A DNA stretch of 64,000 bases from Aporrectodea caliginosa (Eukaryota > Annelida > Clitellata > Crassiclitellata > Lumbricidae): positions 555,001-619,000 of the forward strand of contig JACEVL010000431.1 of assembly GCA_020284085.1 (NCBI GenBank), written 5' to 3'. The notes under the pieces are model-generated. The model was not told the origin of the DNA, did not search any database, and saw only the letters and a program-made list of their open reading frames with translations. Each line of letters begins with the position of its first letter. Within the stretch, counting starts at the first letter, position 1. Below are positions 29,116-41,178 of this stretch, in pieces. The position numbers were made by a program, and so were the translations under genes.

Positions 29116-30530
29116 TAATTATTATTACTATTGTTGTATATTATATACAAGGTATATGTGACGCGGTAGGTCTGCATAATAAATTGTAGGCCCAGTTAGT
29201 TATACTATGTATATATATATGCGTATATTTAAATACATGGGGAGTTGATAGGTAAGCATGTGCTCGTGGTCAGTATACCAATAGTTCGTCGTCGTCGTAG
29301 GCCTCTATCCGACGGACTGTAGTGTTTTTCAGCCATTAGTGGTTGCATTAGAGTTCGACCGTCAGCGTGGCACTCCTGCTGATGCGTTTCTCGACCGAAT
29401 GAAGCCCCCCAACTCCCGAAGCATCGAAAGTGACAACCCGTGGCGATCACCATGAGGTCCGACCCCGTCTTAAGGACTTACCGCTGCTAACCAGGCACTT
29501 TCATTACATCGCGCATTTTGTTATGTAGAAGATAGGTTTGTGTTTATTTTTGCCTGCTTATTTTCCCATCATTAATGCATTGAATAACAGTGTTATAGGC
29601 CTTATAGTTCTCCGTTCCCATTTATTAACAGCATCGTCATCATCTTCATCCTTTGTGTCATTCTTGTTTCTTACGGAGAACTGTAGAGTTGCGGCCACGC
29701 AGCATATAATTATCTCACGTTGTTTGATAAAACCTGCGTCATTGCCGTAGCGAATCATTTGAAACTCGGTAGACCTGCTCCGGTCGTACCGTCTCGTACG
29801 GGTAGGGCTACTGCTCCATTACAAATGGTGGGGTAGGGTCTAATTAAAGCGCTGGGTTTACGATGGTTGTTGTAACACAGAATTAGACAGTATGCTAGTC
29901 TAGAAAACGAAGATTGAAAGTTGACCAGGAAACAATCAGAGACTGAATAATTATTCTCAATGATTTGTATTAAGTTTACACTTAAAGTGTCTACAGTTCT
30001 TTCTGCTCCTCCTCCTCCTCCTCCTCCTCCTCCTCATCATCAGCAGAGTCTTAGTCTATGGTCGTCGTCATCGTCGTCGTCGTTCGTGTTCATTTCGCAG
30101 GAGATGTCGGTCGGTCGGTCGCTCTGTCCTTTCGAGAGCAGCAGCTGTGATGAAGAGGACGAACGTTGACGACGCAGTCTCTGCAAATACACGAAAGACA
30201 GACGGATCTTTTTTACACACAAACCACGCCAACCGCTGTTAACGGAAATGACCTAATTGAATGTAGCTTCTAAAGGAGGTCGGCGGTCATCATAAAGGCT
30301 CATTTATATGGCGCCTGTCAAGAAGAAACGAACCCATGCGAGGCCTATACCTCCTCGACACTTTCTTACCGTCACAGGTGCGCAGGATAGGCAAATCAAA
30401 GAGAATAACAGTTTCAGTCTGGTCCTATTAAAATGCTCAATGATTGCGAGTGTCGTCATGTAGGCTACTGTGCTAACCATCCAGAGATATCATGCACGAC
30501 GACCCATGGTGAGTTCGTTTCGTCGACAGT
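29116..30530. other. No supported gene
   Basis: Mixed-composition DNA with short ORFs, a CTC run at 30007-30034, a GTC/CGT-rich run at 30060-30085 and a CGGT run near 30108. No family is recognised. Confidence 0.4.
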
Positions 30531-30531
30531 T

Positions 30532-30547
30532 ATTACTACTACTACTA

Positions 30548-30606
<59 letters not shown>

Positions 30607-30622
30607 ACTACTACTACTACTA
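30532..30622. repeat. (TAC)n-(TGC)n-(TAC)n
   Basis: Symmetric compound array: TAC units, about 19 CTG/TGC units, then TAC units. No coding context is visible. Confidence 0.95.
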
Positions 30623-30797
30623 GGCATGTAGCGAGACTTAAATTCAAGAGGAGGCAACTTCACAGAACATTACAAAATCCTGGTCATTGGGGTCATTAGT
30701 CAATGGAAGTTCCAGTAGGCTTATATAAAAATGCAAGAGGAGGCAACTGCACAGAAGGCCCTTCTGTGGGGCGCGGGGCCGGCAACGGAATAGACGT

Positions 30798-31022
30798 CAT
30801 TCATTCATTCATTTCATATATTTATATAGCGCCCCTTCAAGATTTCTACTCAGAGGCGCTCCCGACTACAGCGCGGACACTGAATCGGAGTTTCACGCCG
30901 AAGCGCATAAGCAATGCGAGTGAAGGTCTTGACTAGGGTTCCTACGCGGCGGCTTGAGTGGATTCGAACCCGCAACCCTCCGGCTGCAAGGCACCGAACA
31001 TACCCCTACACCACCGCGCCCC
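30798..31022 (-). mobile_element. tRNA-derived SINE family B with an L2-like tail
   Basis: On minus, the head at 31022-30947 has box A GTGGTGTAGGGG and box B GGGTTCGAATCC. The body ends with GAGCGCCTCTGAGTAG..TTGAAGGGGCGCTATATAAAT and GAATGAATGAATGA. That 3' end is shared with L2-like LINE copies (28530-28600, 58180-58330). Head from a tRNA and tail from a LINE is the usual design of SINEs mobilised by a partner LINE. Confidence 0.85.
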
Positions 31023-33080
31023 ATCATGATGCAGACGTTGATTTCCTAGTCGTAAACTGCAAATTTCTAAAGCTATTATAGCTAATTTATAGGCACCAGC
31101 TTATTCACTTATTGCACAGTTTATCCCCAACGTCGTAGTATTGCGAACGGACTGACCAATAACGCGGTTATCAGCTACAGCCACAGATGATCTCCGTCAC
31201 CGATTGGACCCGCTTCAGCTGAAATTGCCAATCATTCCTTCGAAGTGAAAACTTATTTGCTGAAATAGTCGCTAGTGTCGAAATAGCACAGAGCATAATT
31301 ATCATATCCAGAGAAATAGAAGAATCTTTGCGACAGACAATTGGTTTCGCATGATATAATTATCAGTGACCAGTGTTTGTAGATGTACAATTGTACATAT
31401 AACTGATCATCTGTAGTCAACACAAACCGTCTCCATTAGATTTGACGTGCATGAAATGCACAGACGTAGAGACACAATTCTGTGTACCGGTAGTAGGAGC
31501 ATCTGTAATTATTATTTGTAAGATATAGTTTGGCATCCAAATGGATGATCCAATCTTACGGTCATGTAATTGGCTTAAGTCGTGGAACAACTAACTGACA
31601 CAATCGTTGTCCATAGGCTGTAGCGAAAATCGTGTTCGAAGAATGTTCTTCTTCTTTAAGTTCTCTGCCCTTCGGCAGGTTCCAACTTCCAATGACGCCA
31701 CTCTTCTATCTTTTCGTCGTCATTGCAAGTGTTTCTTGGGAAATTAGAGAGGTGGTTTCCCGTTACCTTCCTCTCGGTGTTTTTAGCGATACACCATCTC
31801 CGAGCGTCGATGTCCTTCATCGTCCATCCTTCCGACTCCTTGTCTCTGGGCTCGCATATACCGGCGAGGGCTCGGTCGTCCACCACGCACTTTGTTTCCA
31901 ATAGAGGTACCACGTGAATGTGTCGTGGTGGGCATTTGGGTGGCAGAGGCTTTTAGAGACGCTTACCACCCCATTTCACGAAGAATGTTATGTTCATAAT
32001 TTACAATCGATTTCGAACAGAATTCTTTGTTCATTTGAAGTCGCCATATCAAAGTGATTGTGAACAAGCGTTTTTAATATACAATGAGAACAGGTGTTTA
32101 TAAGGTCTGTATGTATAATGCGTTAAAGTTATGTTAGGAGGCCAATGCAACTGTATATTGTATGTTTTGTTGATCGGGCGGCTAGTGAGCGCCTGGCTTA
32201 AGTAAGCATTATCGACTAAAGGTGGATTGGTCATTTGCACGTGCGAATAGCGCGCGAAAAACTGAAATTGCTGATGACAGTTGTTTTAAATGCAGTAGAG
32301 AGAGCTGTATGTATTACGAAGGAAATGTTAGGAGTTACAATTGAGTTATGTAGATGAAGAACATTGGCATTGAAGTGTTGAGTTTAAAAAACTGTGTTTT
32401 GAAATAAGAAGAAACATTTAAAAATAACTATGTCAATTTAATACTAAAAACAGTTTAGCAAACGTTGAGCGATCTATATTTAGCGCTTGAGATAGGTCAC
32501 TAAGGAAGAAGAGTTGATCAATATAGGGCGGCTCAGTATATAGAGTCTACTTAATTGGGCGGAGTCAAGTCCTCTGTGTCAGACCGGAAATCGACTGCTT
32601 TTGTCAAATGTCGAAGGTAGGACCTACGAAGTAATTAAGTAATCAACTGGCGCAGATAAATGCACTGCTATAGGAGACCAATACGGAATTAAGCTAAGAC
32701 CAGATCTGCAGACTGAAGATGTCAGTCTAGGCAAGAACAGGGTTTAAAACGATCATAGGGAGTTGTCAAGTCATGCTTGGGCAGAACATTTACGTTGTTA
32801 AATGAGACAATCATATTTTTGTGATAACGTTTTATAAGAGAGCATACATTATGTTCATCAAAAGACGTAGATGAAAGTTCGTCAGACATTCTGAAGACTG
32901 AAGAAATGGAAATATCATTGAAACTCCCGACTACTGAAAGAAGTCTTCAAACAGTTTCCGATTAGTTTTATACGGCCGTCTTAACGTGACTAATTGTAGT
33001 GGAAAAGATATTGTCACACATTTTAAGTTACAGTATTAGTTGGATATTTCAGTTATTTTAGTTAGTTACAGAGGGCTTGA
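31023..33080. other. No recognisable gene
   Basis: Short ORFs on both strands only. The stretch 31650-31920, with GGTGGTTTCCCGTTACCTTCC, may be part of an older interspersed repeat, but I have no second copy in this window to support it. Confidence 0.35.
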
Positions 33081-33760
33081 ACAACACCTCTGACTCGACG
33101 CAGCGCTCGTGATTAAGCTGGTGCCCTGCGCTTGGATTTAGATTAGGGCTTTAGACGTCTGGAGATTACGAACCGATTACGATTGTAGCTGGGCTACTAT
33201 TAGATTAGATGCTCTGAGCACGTGTGTGTTGCCGTTGAGACATCGACTGCTTTGACAGAGACTGCAGCTGTCGTCGTCATTCTCATCGCCAGACATTTCG
33301 CCTCGAGAGACGCTTTCAACGCACGATGAATCCTGTCCATCGCTCGAATAGATCATTCCGTTGCGGTCCCTCCATCCACTCCATCAGAACAAGGACACGG
33401 CACACTGGGAAACGGTCTTCGGCCACGATGAAAAGGACTCAAACCATCTGTGGTCCGCCGTATCGGGACTACTATGCTGGTCGCCTTCGCGCTCAACTGG
33501 GACGCAGCCTCCGTTTACCGCCAGTGGATGGAAACAAAGGGGACAGATCGAAAGTCTTCGCGCTGCCACCGAGCGGCCTCCACCGCCGCCGCCGCCATCG
33601 CCGCCGCCGCCTCTGCTTCCGCCACCGTCACTGTCACCGCAGTCGTCTGGCGCCAGCAGCATCGACAAATTTCGTCTGCTGTCTCAATGAAGCAACTTCA
33701 GGTTGTCTGGTTTTGAGAGATGACGTTCTATTAAATCGACTCTCCACTGCTATTTAGTAT
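33081..33760 (+). other. GC/CpG-rich island with overlapping ORFs, unassigned
   Basis: This stretch is more CpG-rich than its surroundings and has a GCC-rich core (33570-33650). Overlapping ORFs in several frames (33326-33757, 33361-33690, 33450-33716) are mostly open because of the GCC repeat. No frame shows a recognisable domain. It may be an exon or a promoter-proximal segment, but neither can be shown. Confidence 0.25.
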
Positions 33761-34890
33761 CTTGGACGGTTTAGATAATATTGTTTAGTTTCATTAGTCC
33801 TGTAGACTGTAGGTATTAACGTATTAGCCGAATCAGTTGTAGACATGTAATAGCCTCAGTATAGATGTAGCTATTTGAGCAATTAATATCGTTTTAGATC
33901 AGTTGCTGTATGTCAATTGCACATGTAGTCAGTTGAGACTTAGCTTTGCTCAAATTATTTAGTTGCGTGTGGATTTGTGTAGAGGCCATTCCAGTAATAA
34001 TATTATAGGCTTGTATTATACAATGTTACGAAGACGTATTAGGCTAGCATAGAATGGTTAAAGAAAAATATATATAGGACCTGGGAACAATTTATAAAGT
34101 TTAGTTTTAATCATTTATAGTTATTCACTTATTTACATAAACAGGACATAAACATACATAGACATTGCCGTTGCATAAACATTGATGTAGGCCGTTCTAC
34201 ATGTACGTGTTCTATTAGTGTTCGATATTATATTGAGTTCATTGAAGGAAGCAGATTTAGCCTAGTTTCGCCCTTTGATACCCAAATCCTGACGGTTGAG
34301 CGAATCCTTTCAATTGCACAGACACTTGCGGGATGAGCAGACGTGACCTTCTGATTTACAGTCTCGAGAGAGAGACTGGCAACCGCCCAACCTAACTAAG
34401 GGCCAGATGGGCAGGACTGGAATCAATCTTAGACAGGCACATTGGTCCTTATAAGCGGAGAAGTATAATTATGCTAGTTTTCAGGTTCAACGGGCACAGT
34501 CCACAGTTGGGAGTTGAATTTATGTAGATTGATCAAACAATTTACGTAGTTTATCTATCTGTGTATATAGTTGGCCAGATGGAGCTAGCATTAATGAATG
34601 TAACCCTAAAACGAAGAGACGAACCTAGCTCCCTCTTCCATCCCCTTGATGGAAGAGGGAGCGGAGTGTGCTGTCACCGTCATCCACTGACTCCTGTGCG
34701 TCGTCGGCAACAACCGCCCTCAGCCGACAAGGACGTCACTCGAACTTTGAGGGACATACTCATTGCGAGGTCAATGTAAATATAGGAGGTAAGAGTTCCG
34801 GCAGTTTTACGAGGTCAGTTTTATGGTTCAATTCAATTTCCGGGATTGGGGACAGATATATGGTCCTCCCGCTGAGCAGATCTCTATTGT
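33761..34890. other. No recognisable gene
   Basis: AT-rich DNA. A short inverted repeat occurs at 34629-34661 (CTCCCTCTTCCATCCC..TTGATGGAAGAGGGAG). Nothing else is supported. Confidence 0.4.
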
Positions 34891-34899
34891 GTTATGATC

Positions 34900-35640
34900 G
34901 ATTGACTCACTCTCACCTGATCTCCACTCATGGATCATGATGGATGTCGGCCAACCGTCTTAGCCTTAACTCCTCTAAGACTCAACTGATCTGATTTGGA
35001 ACCATACATCAGCTCCATAAACTTGACCTCCCACTCCTGAAGTCAATGTACCCCGACTTCACATAATTATTCACCCAGCGTCCGTGACTTAGGTGTCACC
35101 CTTGAAAGCACCGTTTCGTTCTCAGAGAACCTCATGCATTTGACGCGCTCATGTTACTATCACCTGAGGCGCCTGAGAGCCATCAGAAGACCTGTTTTCC
35201 CTTCTGTCTTGACAAGCGTAGTCCATGCTTTCTTAATCGTAATCGAGAATTTATATAGCGCCACTCGAGATCAGAGGTGCACAGTGAGGTCATATGCTGT
35301 CGCATTGAATACTGCAATTAACTATTTGCTGGGTTTCTCAAGGCACGCGTATCCTCCCTTCAGGCAGTTATAAACTCGGCAGCCAGGCTCAATGTTCATC
35401 TCTCTCGCTACTCCCACATTTCTACCTACATGACTGATGTCCTACACTGGCTTCCCGTTGCTACTCATGTCCATTATAAGGTACTGCTCTTAGTCTTAAG
35501 AACTCAACAAGGTCTAACTCCTAAATATCTTTGCGATTTAATGCGCCAACCCCTCTCTGCTGTCTCTTCCCGTCCTCTCCGGTCTGCAGATCGACTTCAT
35601 CTCCTAGCCGGCGATCTCCTGGCAGTGGCGCCGGCACGCG
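34900..35640 (+). pseudogene. L2-like LINE C-terminal half, degenerate
   Basis: Broken frames encode LSLNSSKTQLI, VRDLGVTLESTVSFSENLMH, TRSCYYHLRRLRAIRR and later DVLHWLPVATHVHYKVLLLV and GLTPKYLCDLM. This is the standard order of the L2/CR1 region after the RT. A short GAATTTATATAGCGCCACTC piece (35245-35270) in the middle looks like a minus-strand LINE/SINE tail inserted in it. Confidence 0.8.
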
Positions 35641-35859
35641 GACGCAATAGACGCATTTGCGTCTATACTCTTTGGCTAAATGTTAACCTCTAAATGTCGT
35701 CGCATTGCGTTAGCATTTCCGCGTGATCAGCCATTGATTGTTATAGTGACCAAATCATTCAAATGGCATGATGAAAGTTTCACATAAATTATGACCACAT
35801 GATGCTGCGTTGTCAGCGTTGACACTGAGTGTAAATGTTTAAGACTTTAGGAGTTTTCG
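35641..35859. other. Unassigned spacer
   Basis: No feature is recognised between two LINE fragments. Confidence 0.4.
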
Positions 35860-36400
35860 TCTATTGTATTGTATTGTATTTATAAATTTATAAAGCGCCA
35901 GTGAACACCAATCAGAGGTGGTCCCAGTGCGAAAGACTTCGAGCGAAAAGAGTGGTCTTAAGACAGCGAAGAGAAGCACCTGGCCCACCAGATAGTATCA
36001 AAGAACGAGTTGATGACGGGAGTTGGTTCCATAGTGAAGGGCCAGTGAAGGCAAAAGCTCGAGATTTAGCCATAGCAGTCCTCGCTCGTGGGACAAGAAG
36101 GTCAAGGCGATCAAGCGGACGGTGAGAGGTGGCGGAGATAGGTCGGCGAACGAGGCAACAGAGGTATTTATTTGGGAGCTAGGCCAGAATAAGACCGGCA
36201 GACAAGAACAAGGACCTTAAGCTGGATACGAGCAGTGAGAGGGAGTCAGTGAAGATGTTCCAACATATAAGAGGAGATGTGCGAGAAGCGAGGCAGTCGA
36301 GCTATCAGCCTGGCAGCCGCATTAAGCACAGATTGAAAAGAGGAGAGGCGCACTTTAGGAAGGCCTACAAACAGAGAGTTGCAGTAATCAATGCGGGCCA
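35860..36400 (-). pseudogene. L2-like LINE C-terminus and 3' tail
   Basis: On minus, one largely open frame encodes RIDYCNSLFVGLPKVRL and AAARLIARLPRFSHI. Then come FAFTGPSLWNQLPSSTRSLI and a tail GGCGCTTTATAAATTTATAAATACAATACAATA (35860-35900). It is 5'-truncated at about 36400 next to a tRNA-like SINE head. Confidence 0.85.
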
Positions 36401-36435
36401 GTGGACTTGCTCACGGTCCCTCCTACACAGTAAAC

Positions 36436-36506
36436 GCACCGGACGAGGATCGAACCCGTACCCTCCGCGTTACAGGTCAATCGCTCTAACCAGTCGGCCA
36501 CCGTGC
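36436..36506 (-). mobile_element. tRNA-like SINE head (Thr-TGT-like)
   Basis: On minus there is GTGGCCGACTGGTTAGAGCG (box A and D-arm) and GGGTTCGATCCTCG (box B). The potential anticodon loop is CCTGTAA. The acceptor and anticodon stems have several mismatches, so this is not a working tRNA but a tRNA-derived SINE head or pseudogene. It lies beside the truncated LINE. Confidence 0.65.
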
Positions 36507-36701
36507 CGGGTCTTGAGACGATCACTGAAAGCTGACACCAATCCACCCCGCGTCAGTTGGAAGGAAGTGGAATTATTCTCCACCGTGAAGGCTTAGGGCG
36601 ACATCAAGTTACATCGATGTATGTAATGTATGTATAAATGTACGCCATTGCATAACTGTGACTAGACTTTACACAGCAGAAGTAACCGAATACGTCAATA
36701 A

Positions 36702-37882
36702 CACTGGGCAACAAAATAATATTTTTTGTTTGCTACTCAGAACTTTAGAACTATTCTTAGCTAAATTTGGGGCGCTGATTTCAAATATGAAATCGAAATT
36801 TGGCTAGCACGTCAGGTTTTTTAGGTACGCATAAGTGAGGTTCTACACAATTGCGAACTCTCAACTCATACTATCAGAGAAAGTAAAGTATTAAAAATGT
36901 ATCGGACATTGCTTTTACGCTTGTTCTTAGCTATACTTTTGGTGCTGATTTCAAATATGAAATCGAAATTTGGCTATCACGTCAGGTTTTTCAGGTAACC
37001 ATCGGTGAGGTTCCACGGAATTGCGAAATCTCAACTCATATTAACAGCAAATGAAAAGTATACTAAAAATGTATGAAGAATTGGATTTTGTGCTCGTTCT
37101 TAGCTAAATTTGGGGTGCTGATTTCAAATATGAAATCGAAATTTGGCTAGCACGTCAGGTTTTTTAGGTACGCATAAGTGAGGTTCTACACAATTGCGAA
37201 CTCTCAGCTCATATACTGTAAGCGAAAGCAAAGTATCAAAACTGTATTACACAATGCCAGGCATTTGCTTTCGCATTTGTTCTTAGTTAAAATTTGGACG
37301 CTGATTTCAAATATGAAATCAAAATTTGGCTAGCTTGTCAGGTTTTTTAGGTACGCATCATTGAGGTTCTACATAACCGCAAATTAATGCGGTACATTTG
37401 CGGTGTGAACTATGCGATGCGTACCTCAACAACCTGACGTGCTAGTCAAATTTCAATTTCATATTATTTTGAAATCAGCATCCAAAATTTTAGTTGAGAG
37501 CAAGCACAGAAGCAAATGCCTCTTACATTTTTTAATACTGTGTTTTCACTGATAGTATGAGTTGAGAATCCGCAATTGTGTAGAACCTCATTTATGCGTA
37601 CCTAAAAACCTGACGTGCTAGACAAATTTCGATTTCATATTTGAAATCAGCGCCCTAAATTAGCCAAGAACAGTTCTAAAGTTCTGAGTAGCAAACAAAA
37701 AATAGATTTTTTGTTGCCCATTGTTAATGTAGGCGTAATACAACTGAAAGAATCCTAGAAACCTTATAACTTAAAAACTGGACGTGATAGACAAAAACGG
37801 TTTCCGGATTTGGAATCAGCATATCAAATTTAGTTAGGAACAGGTGTTAGAATTCCAGTAGCAAAATGCTTGTTGACCAGTG
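36702..37882. mobile_element. Foldback-type DNA element with CACTG ends and ~175-bp modules
   Basis: The ends are CACTGGGCAACAAAA on the left and CACTGGTCAACAAGC (reverse complement) on the right. TAA flanks both borders (36699-36701 and 37883-37885). Inside are four forward modules of about 170-182 bp, each with CTGATTTCAAATATGAAATC and TGGCTAGCACGTCAGG-like cores (from 36775, 36945, 37119 and 37301). Three inverted modules follow, reading right to left. CACTG ends with a 3-bp duplication suggest a CMC/EnSpm-type non-autonomous element, an inference. No transposase is present. Confidence 0.8.
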
Positions 37883-37885
37883 TAA

Positions 37886-38384
37886 TGAACTCAAATATTA
37901 TAAGGACTAGCCACGGTCGAAGGCCCTGCTTCAATCAACTACGGTAGATTAAGATCGCCTTCGCTGCAGCCGCGTGTGGCCCTCGTCCAATCTTCAGATG
38001 TATCAAGGAGCGCAACCGATGCAGATGTTTCGAAATGGAATGAATTACGTGAGGCAACTGTTGCTAATCACTTCAACCCATTACGGAATCGTCTGTGTTT
38101 TCTGTCCTCTGGGCTTCAACCTCTTCTGCCTATTATAGACGGCTCAGCTGATTTGCTGCTCCTCTGCTGGTGGCATGCATAGTGCACTGAACGGGTCAGA
38201 GTCGCTGTGTAATCACAACGAGACAAGACACCGATCCTCTTTGTTTCTACCATGCTTCAATTATAGTACATCGACTGAGTGACCAGCTATCTATAGCTTT
38301 CAGCGGCGGACGGGACTGCGTTGGCTGCTGCTGCTGCTGCGGCTGCTGCTGCTAGTGTGTTGCGATCATTTGACCAGATTAGTC
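37886..38384. other. Unassigned; short CTG run
   Basis: One 68-codon ORF without known similarity and a GCTGCTGCTGCTG run at 38325-38352. Confidence 0.4.
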
Positions 38385-38388
38385 TTAA

Positions 38389-40014
38389 TAGGGGTGGGCA
38401 ACGATTAAAAATTTTAATCGAAATTAATCGCACGATTAAAATTTTTAACGCCGCGATTAATTTTTAACGCATGTCACAATAGATAACAAGTACAACTACT
38501 GTGCCTACTCGGGAGTAATTATGTTGAATATGCGCTATATCAATGATTGCAGTCAATAAACAAAAAGCACACAATGCTTCTACTACTTATTTTTACTTTT
38601 TAGTGTTTACTTTTAAGTTTAAAGTTTAAACTGAGCGGTTTTATCAAGAATTGTTTTAGCGCATTTCTAGAAATAATTGGGCACAGACGCACAGTGATGG
38701 GTCTAGGACATTACCCCCTGGACATTACCCTCCCTGCCATTACCCCCTGCCATACCCCCGGAATATTTCCCCCCTGCCATTACCCCCTGCCATTACCCCT
38801 CGGCATTTAGTATATTATAGTCTATACATACATATATATTACATGTATTACATTTATAATTTATTTATAATATATATATTATATTATATTAATATATTTT
38901 TTAGTTTGTATCTTGTGTGCCTGCACTTCTGTTTATATCACTCTAAGTAGCTGACAAAAATAGGTTAGCACGGGGCAAAACGGACCCCTTAGCGCTATGA
39001 TTAATATAACAATAGAGGCTATGCATATCCCCCCAAAGCATATGCCCCGGATGGAATAAACCGGTGTAGAGTATCCGGGGGACAAACCATTCTATCCCCC
39101 ATCGTCATTTGCATCACGATATACAAGATGAAAATCCAGTGAAAATCACTAAAAATAAAGTAAATTAATTTCAGGTCGACGTACAAACTAAAGTTACGCG
39201 ACTTAAACAATTTTTATGTGTACAATCCAAACAGTACGACTGAATACACTTAGAAACCACAATAATGCAAACTAAACCGGATACTCCATTTAGCTAAGGG
39301 GAATACTCATTTAGGGGGGATACTCTATCTCGTGACACATGCGCTTTTCTATAAACTCTGCCTGTACTTCTCTTTATATCTATTAAGCTAAATAAAACAC
39401 GTTAGTATTATTAAGCCAATTAACACTAATTATATTATTTGCATTGTAGGCCTATCATGTTGTCTCGGTGCTTCAACCTATATACTGGTCCATAATTTAA
39501 TTTAAATGTAGGTCTACTTATTTGTGTCAGCTTCTTAGAGTGATATACACAGAAGTGCAGGCACACAAGATACAAGCTAAGAATAAATAAATAATAAATA
39601 TAATACATGTAATATAATGATAAATGTATAGACTATATATATTAAATGCCGGGGGTCAGCTACTTAGAGTGATATAAACAGAAGTGCAGGCACACAAGAT
39701 ACAAGATAATAAATATATTAATATAATATATATATTTATATATTATAAATAAATTATAAATATAATACATGTTATATATATGTATGTATAGACTATATAA
39801 TATATACTAAATGCCGGGGGGTAATGGCAGGGGGGTAATGGCAGGGGGAAATATCCTCCGGGGGGTAATGGCAGGGGGTAATGGCAGGGGGTAATGTCCA
39901 GGGGGGTAATGTCCTGCTCCCACAGTGACAATCGCGTTAACTGTGTTAAAAAATTTAATCGCGTTAATTAATTCACGCATTAATCGCGTTAATAACGCGT
40001 TAAATGCCCAGTTC
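38389..40014. mobile_element. Inverted-repeat element rich in ATTAATCGCG, TTAA-flanked
   Basis: The left end TAGGGGTGGGCAACGATTAA and the reverse-complemented right end GAACTGGGCATTTAACGCG lead into matching runs of TTAACGCGATTAA-like sequence. TTAA occurs at both borders (38385-38388 and 40015-40018). That would suit piggyBac or Kolobok types, but hAT cannot be excluded. The interior is occupied by a second inverted-repeat element (38692-39927). Confidence 0.5.
38692..39927. mobile_element. Nested foldback element with GCCATTACCCCCT repeats
   Basis: The ends CAGTGATGGGTCTAGGACATT and CACTGTGGGAGCAGGACATT (reverse complement) are followed on both sides by several CCATTACCCCC units. Then come GGCATTTAGTATAT and TATAGTCTATACATACATATATAT in inverted orientation. 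AT-rich direct and inverted copies of a TACTTAGAGTGATATA..CAGAAGTGCAGGCACACAAG block lie inside. No ORF or clear target duplication is seen. Confidence 0.6.
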
Positions 40015-40018
40015 TTAA

Positions 40019-40995
40019 CTATACTAAGAGGAATTTGTTCGATGATAATTATAATGTTCGTTTGTTTCGATGTCTACCGTGTCCGCATCTGCGCTTCAGA
40101 GATATTTCTTAAGTCTGATTTGGATTTGGTGTGTTTCGACGGAATTCGGATATTGAAGCCCGCAAGCTATTTTGAAATGATCGCTTTACGGCGGAGCGTT
40201 GATTGATTGGTTCCCGTTTGAACAATGTCCACTAAAAGACTAAAAGGGACTTGAACTGTCATCGCAAAATCTTTGATTGGGTAATGCCTCCGCAAGTCAG
40301 TTTGTTTTCAGTGGCGTCAATCGTCCACTACTGGGTGGTTGTTCCACTATAATTGTCCTGGAATGTCTGTCCTGCACGGTAACCTTCTGGATATTCAGAT
40401 GCAATGTCTTATGCCAGCGCAGCTTCGAATGCTTCATTTGGCTGTCGTCATTCCTCATCCTCCATGCCACACAAACCCAAAACTCTGACCATCCGCTGTC
40501 AGCTGTTGGATCTGCATGGCCCAGCATGGGACGTGTTTCACGACGTGTGTGTGTGTGCCTACTGCTAATTTCCATTCGTATGAGCATTGTTTGGTTACGG
40601 ATGAAACATAGCTTATGATGTTGGTGAGCATCGCCTGCATCTCTAAAAGTGCTCAGAAGCGTTCGATTGCATCATAATTGAGCCAGGAACATCTTCAGAT
40701 AGTTATGGTTGACCTCTGCGTCTTGGGTCAGCGTCACTTGATGTCCTCTGTTTTATTATTGCAATAAGCGCTGCAAAGGATAAGTAATTAGTCTAAATGT
40801 TCGCGCGAAATCGAGATAGAATTCATCGATTGCAGAATTTGGGATTCATACATAATAGGTCATGTAAATTATCTCCTTCTTTTCTGATGTCAAACAGCAA
40901 ACTCTCAGAACAGAAGTTGACCCATTCATTTAGATGACCTGACATTTTTCGGATGCGGCGATCAGATGTAAAGAAAAGATCCGATTTGAAAACAA
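40019..40995. other. No supported gene
   Basis: Short overlapping ORFs only. It may be the 3' flank of the minus-strand neuropeptide gene, but no AATAAA-type signal stands out. Confidence 0.35.
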
Positions 40996-41009
40996 CTACC
41001 TGTTAACTC

Positions 41010-41178
41010 TCAGGTGAATCTCCATCGTGGCACTGATTGATGCCACCGGCGTGACGCCGCCGCCGCCGCCGCCGTCATGTCGCCACCGTCGTAGTCGTCG
41101 TTTCGCTGGGTCTTGTCGCCCCCATCGCCACCGTCGTATCTCGAGGAGGAGGAGGAGGAGGAGGAGGAAGAGTGACCT
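41010..41178 (-). CDS. Putative exon 2 (C-terminus) of the FRGDL-amide precursor
   Basis: On minus, a long pyrimidine run ending TTTTTTTCAG (41179-41192) is a strong splice acceptor. A phase-2 join from exon 1 completes an Arg codon and continues for 55 codons to TGA at 41010. The stretch is low complexity: about ten Ser, RYDGGDGGDKTQRNDDYDGGD, six Ala, then SRRWHQSVPRWRFT. Frame compatibility and acceptor strength support it. The composition is unusual for a precursor end, and an acceptor two bases further on would give another frame, so this exon is tentative. Confidence 0.4.

Noticed and set aside
31632..31913. Overlapping plus and minus ORFs of about 90 codons
   Set aside because: Neither shows a family signature, and the sequence may be an old interspersed repeat.
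33361..33690. Pro-rich ORF that could be an exon
   Set aside because: Three overlapping frames are open because of GCC repeats. No domain or splice evidence singles one out.
36436..36506. Possible functional tRNA-Thr gene
   Set aside because: Several mismatches in the acceptor and anticodon stems and position beside a LINE fragment point to a SINE head.
38700..38820. Telomere-like CATTACCCCC repeats
   Set aside because: Units are irregular, mirrored at 39820-39920 as arms of a foldback element, and do not match the metazoan TTAGGG repeat.
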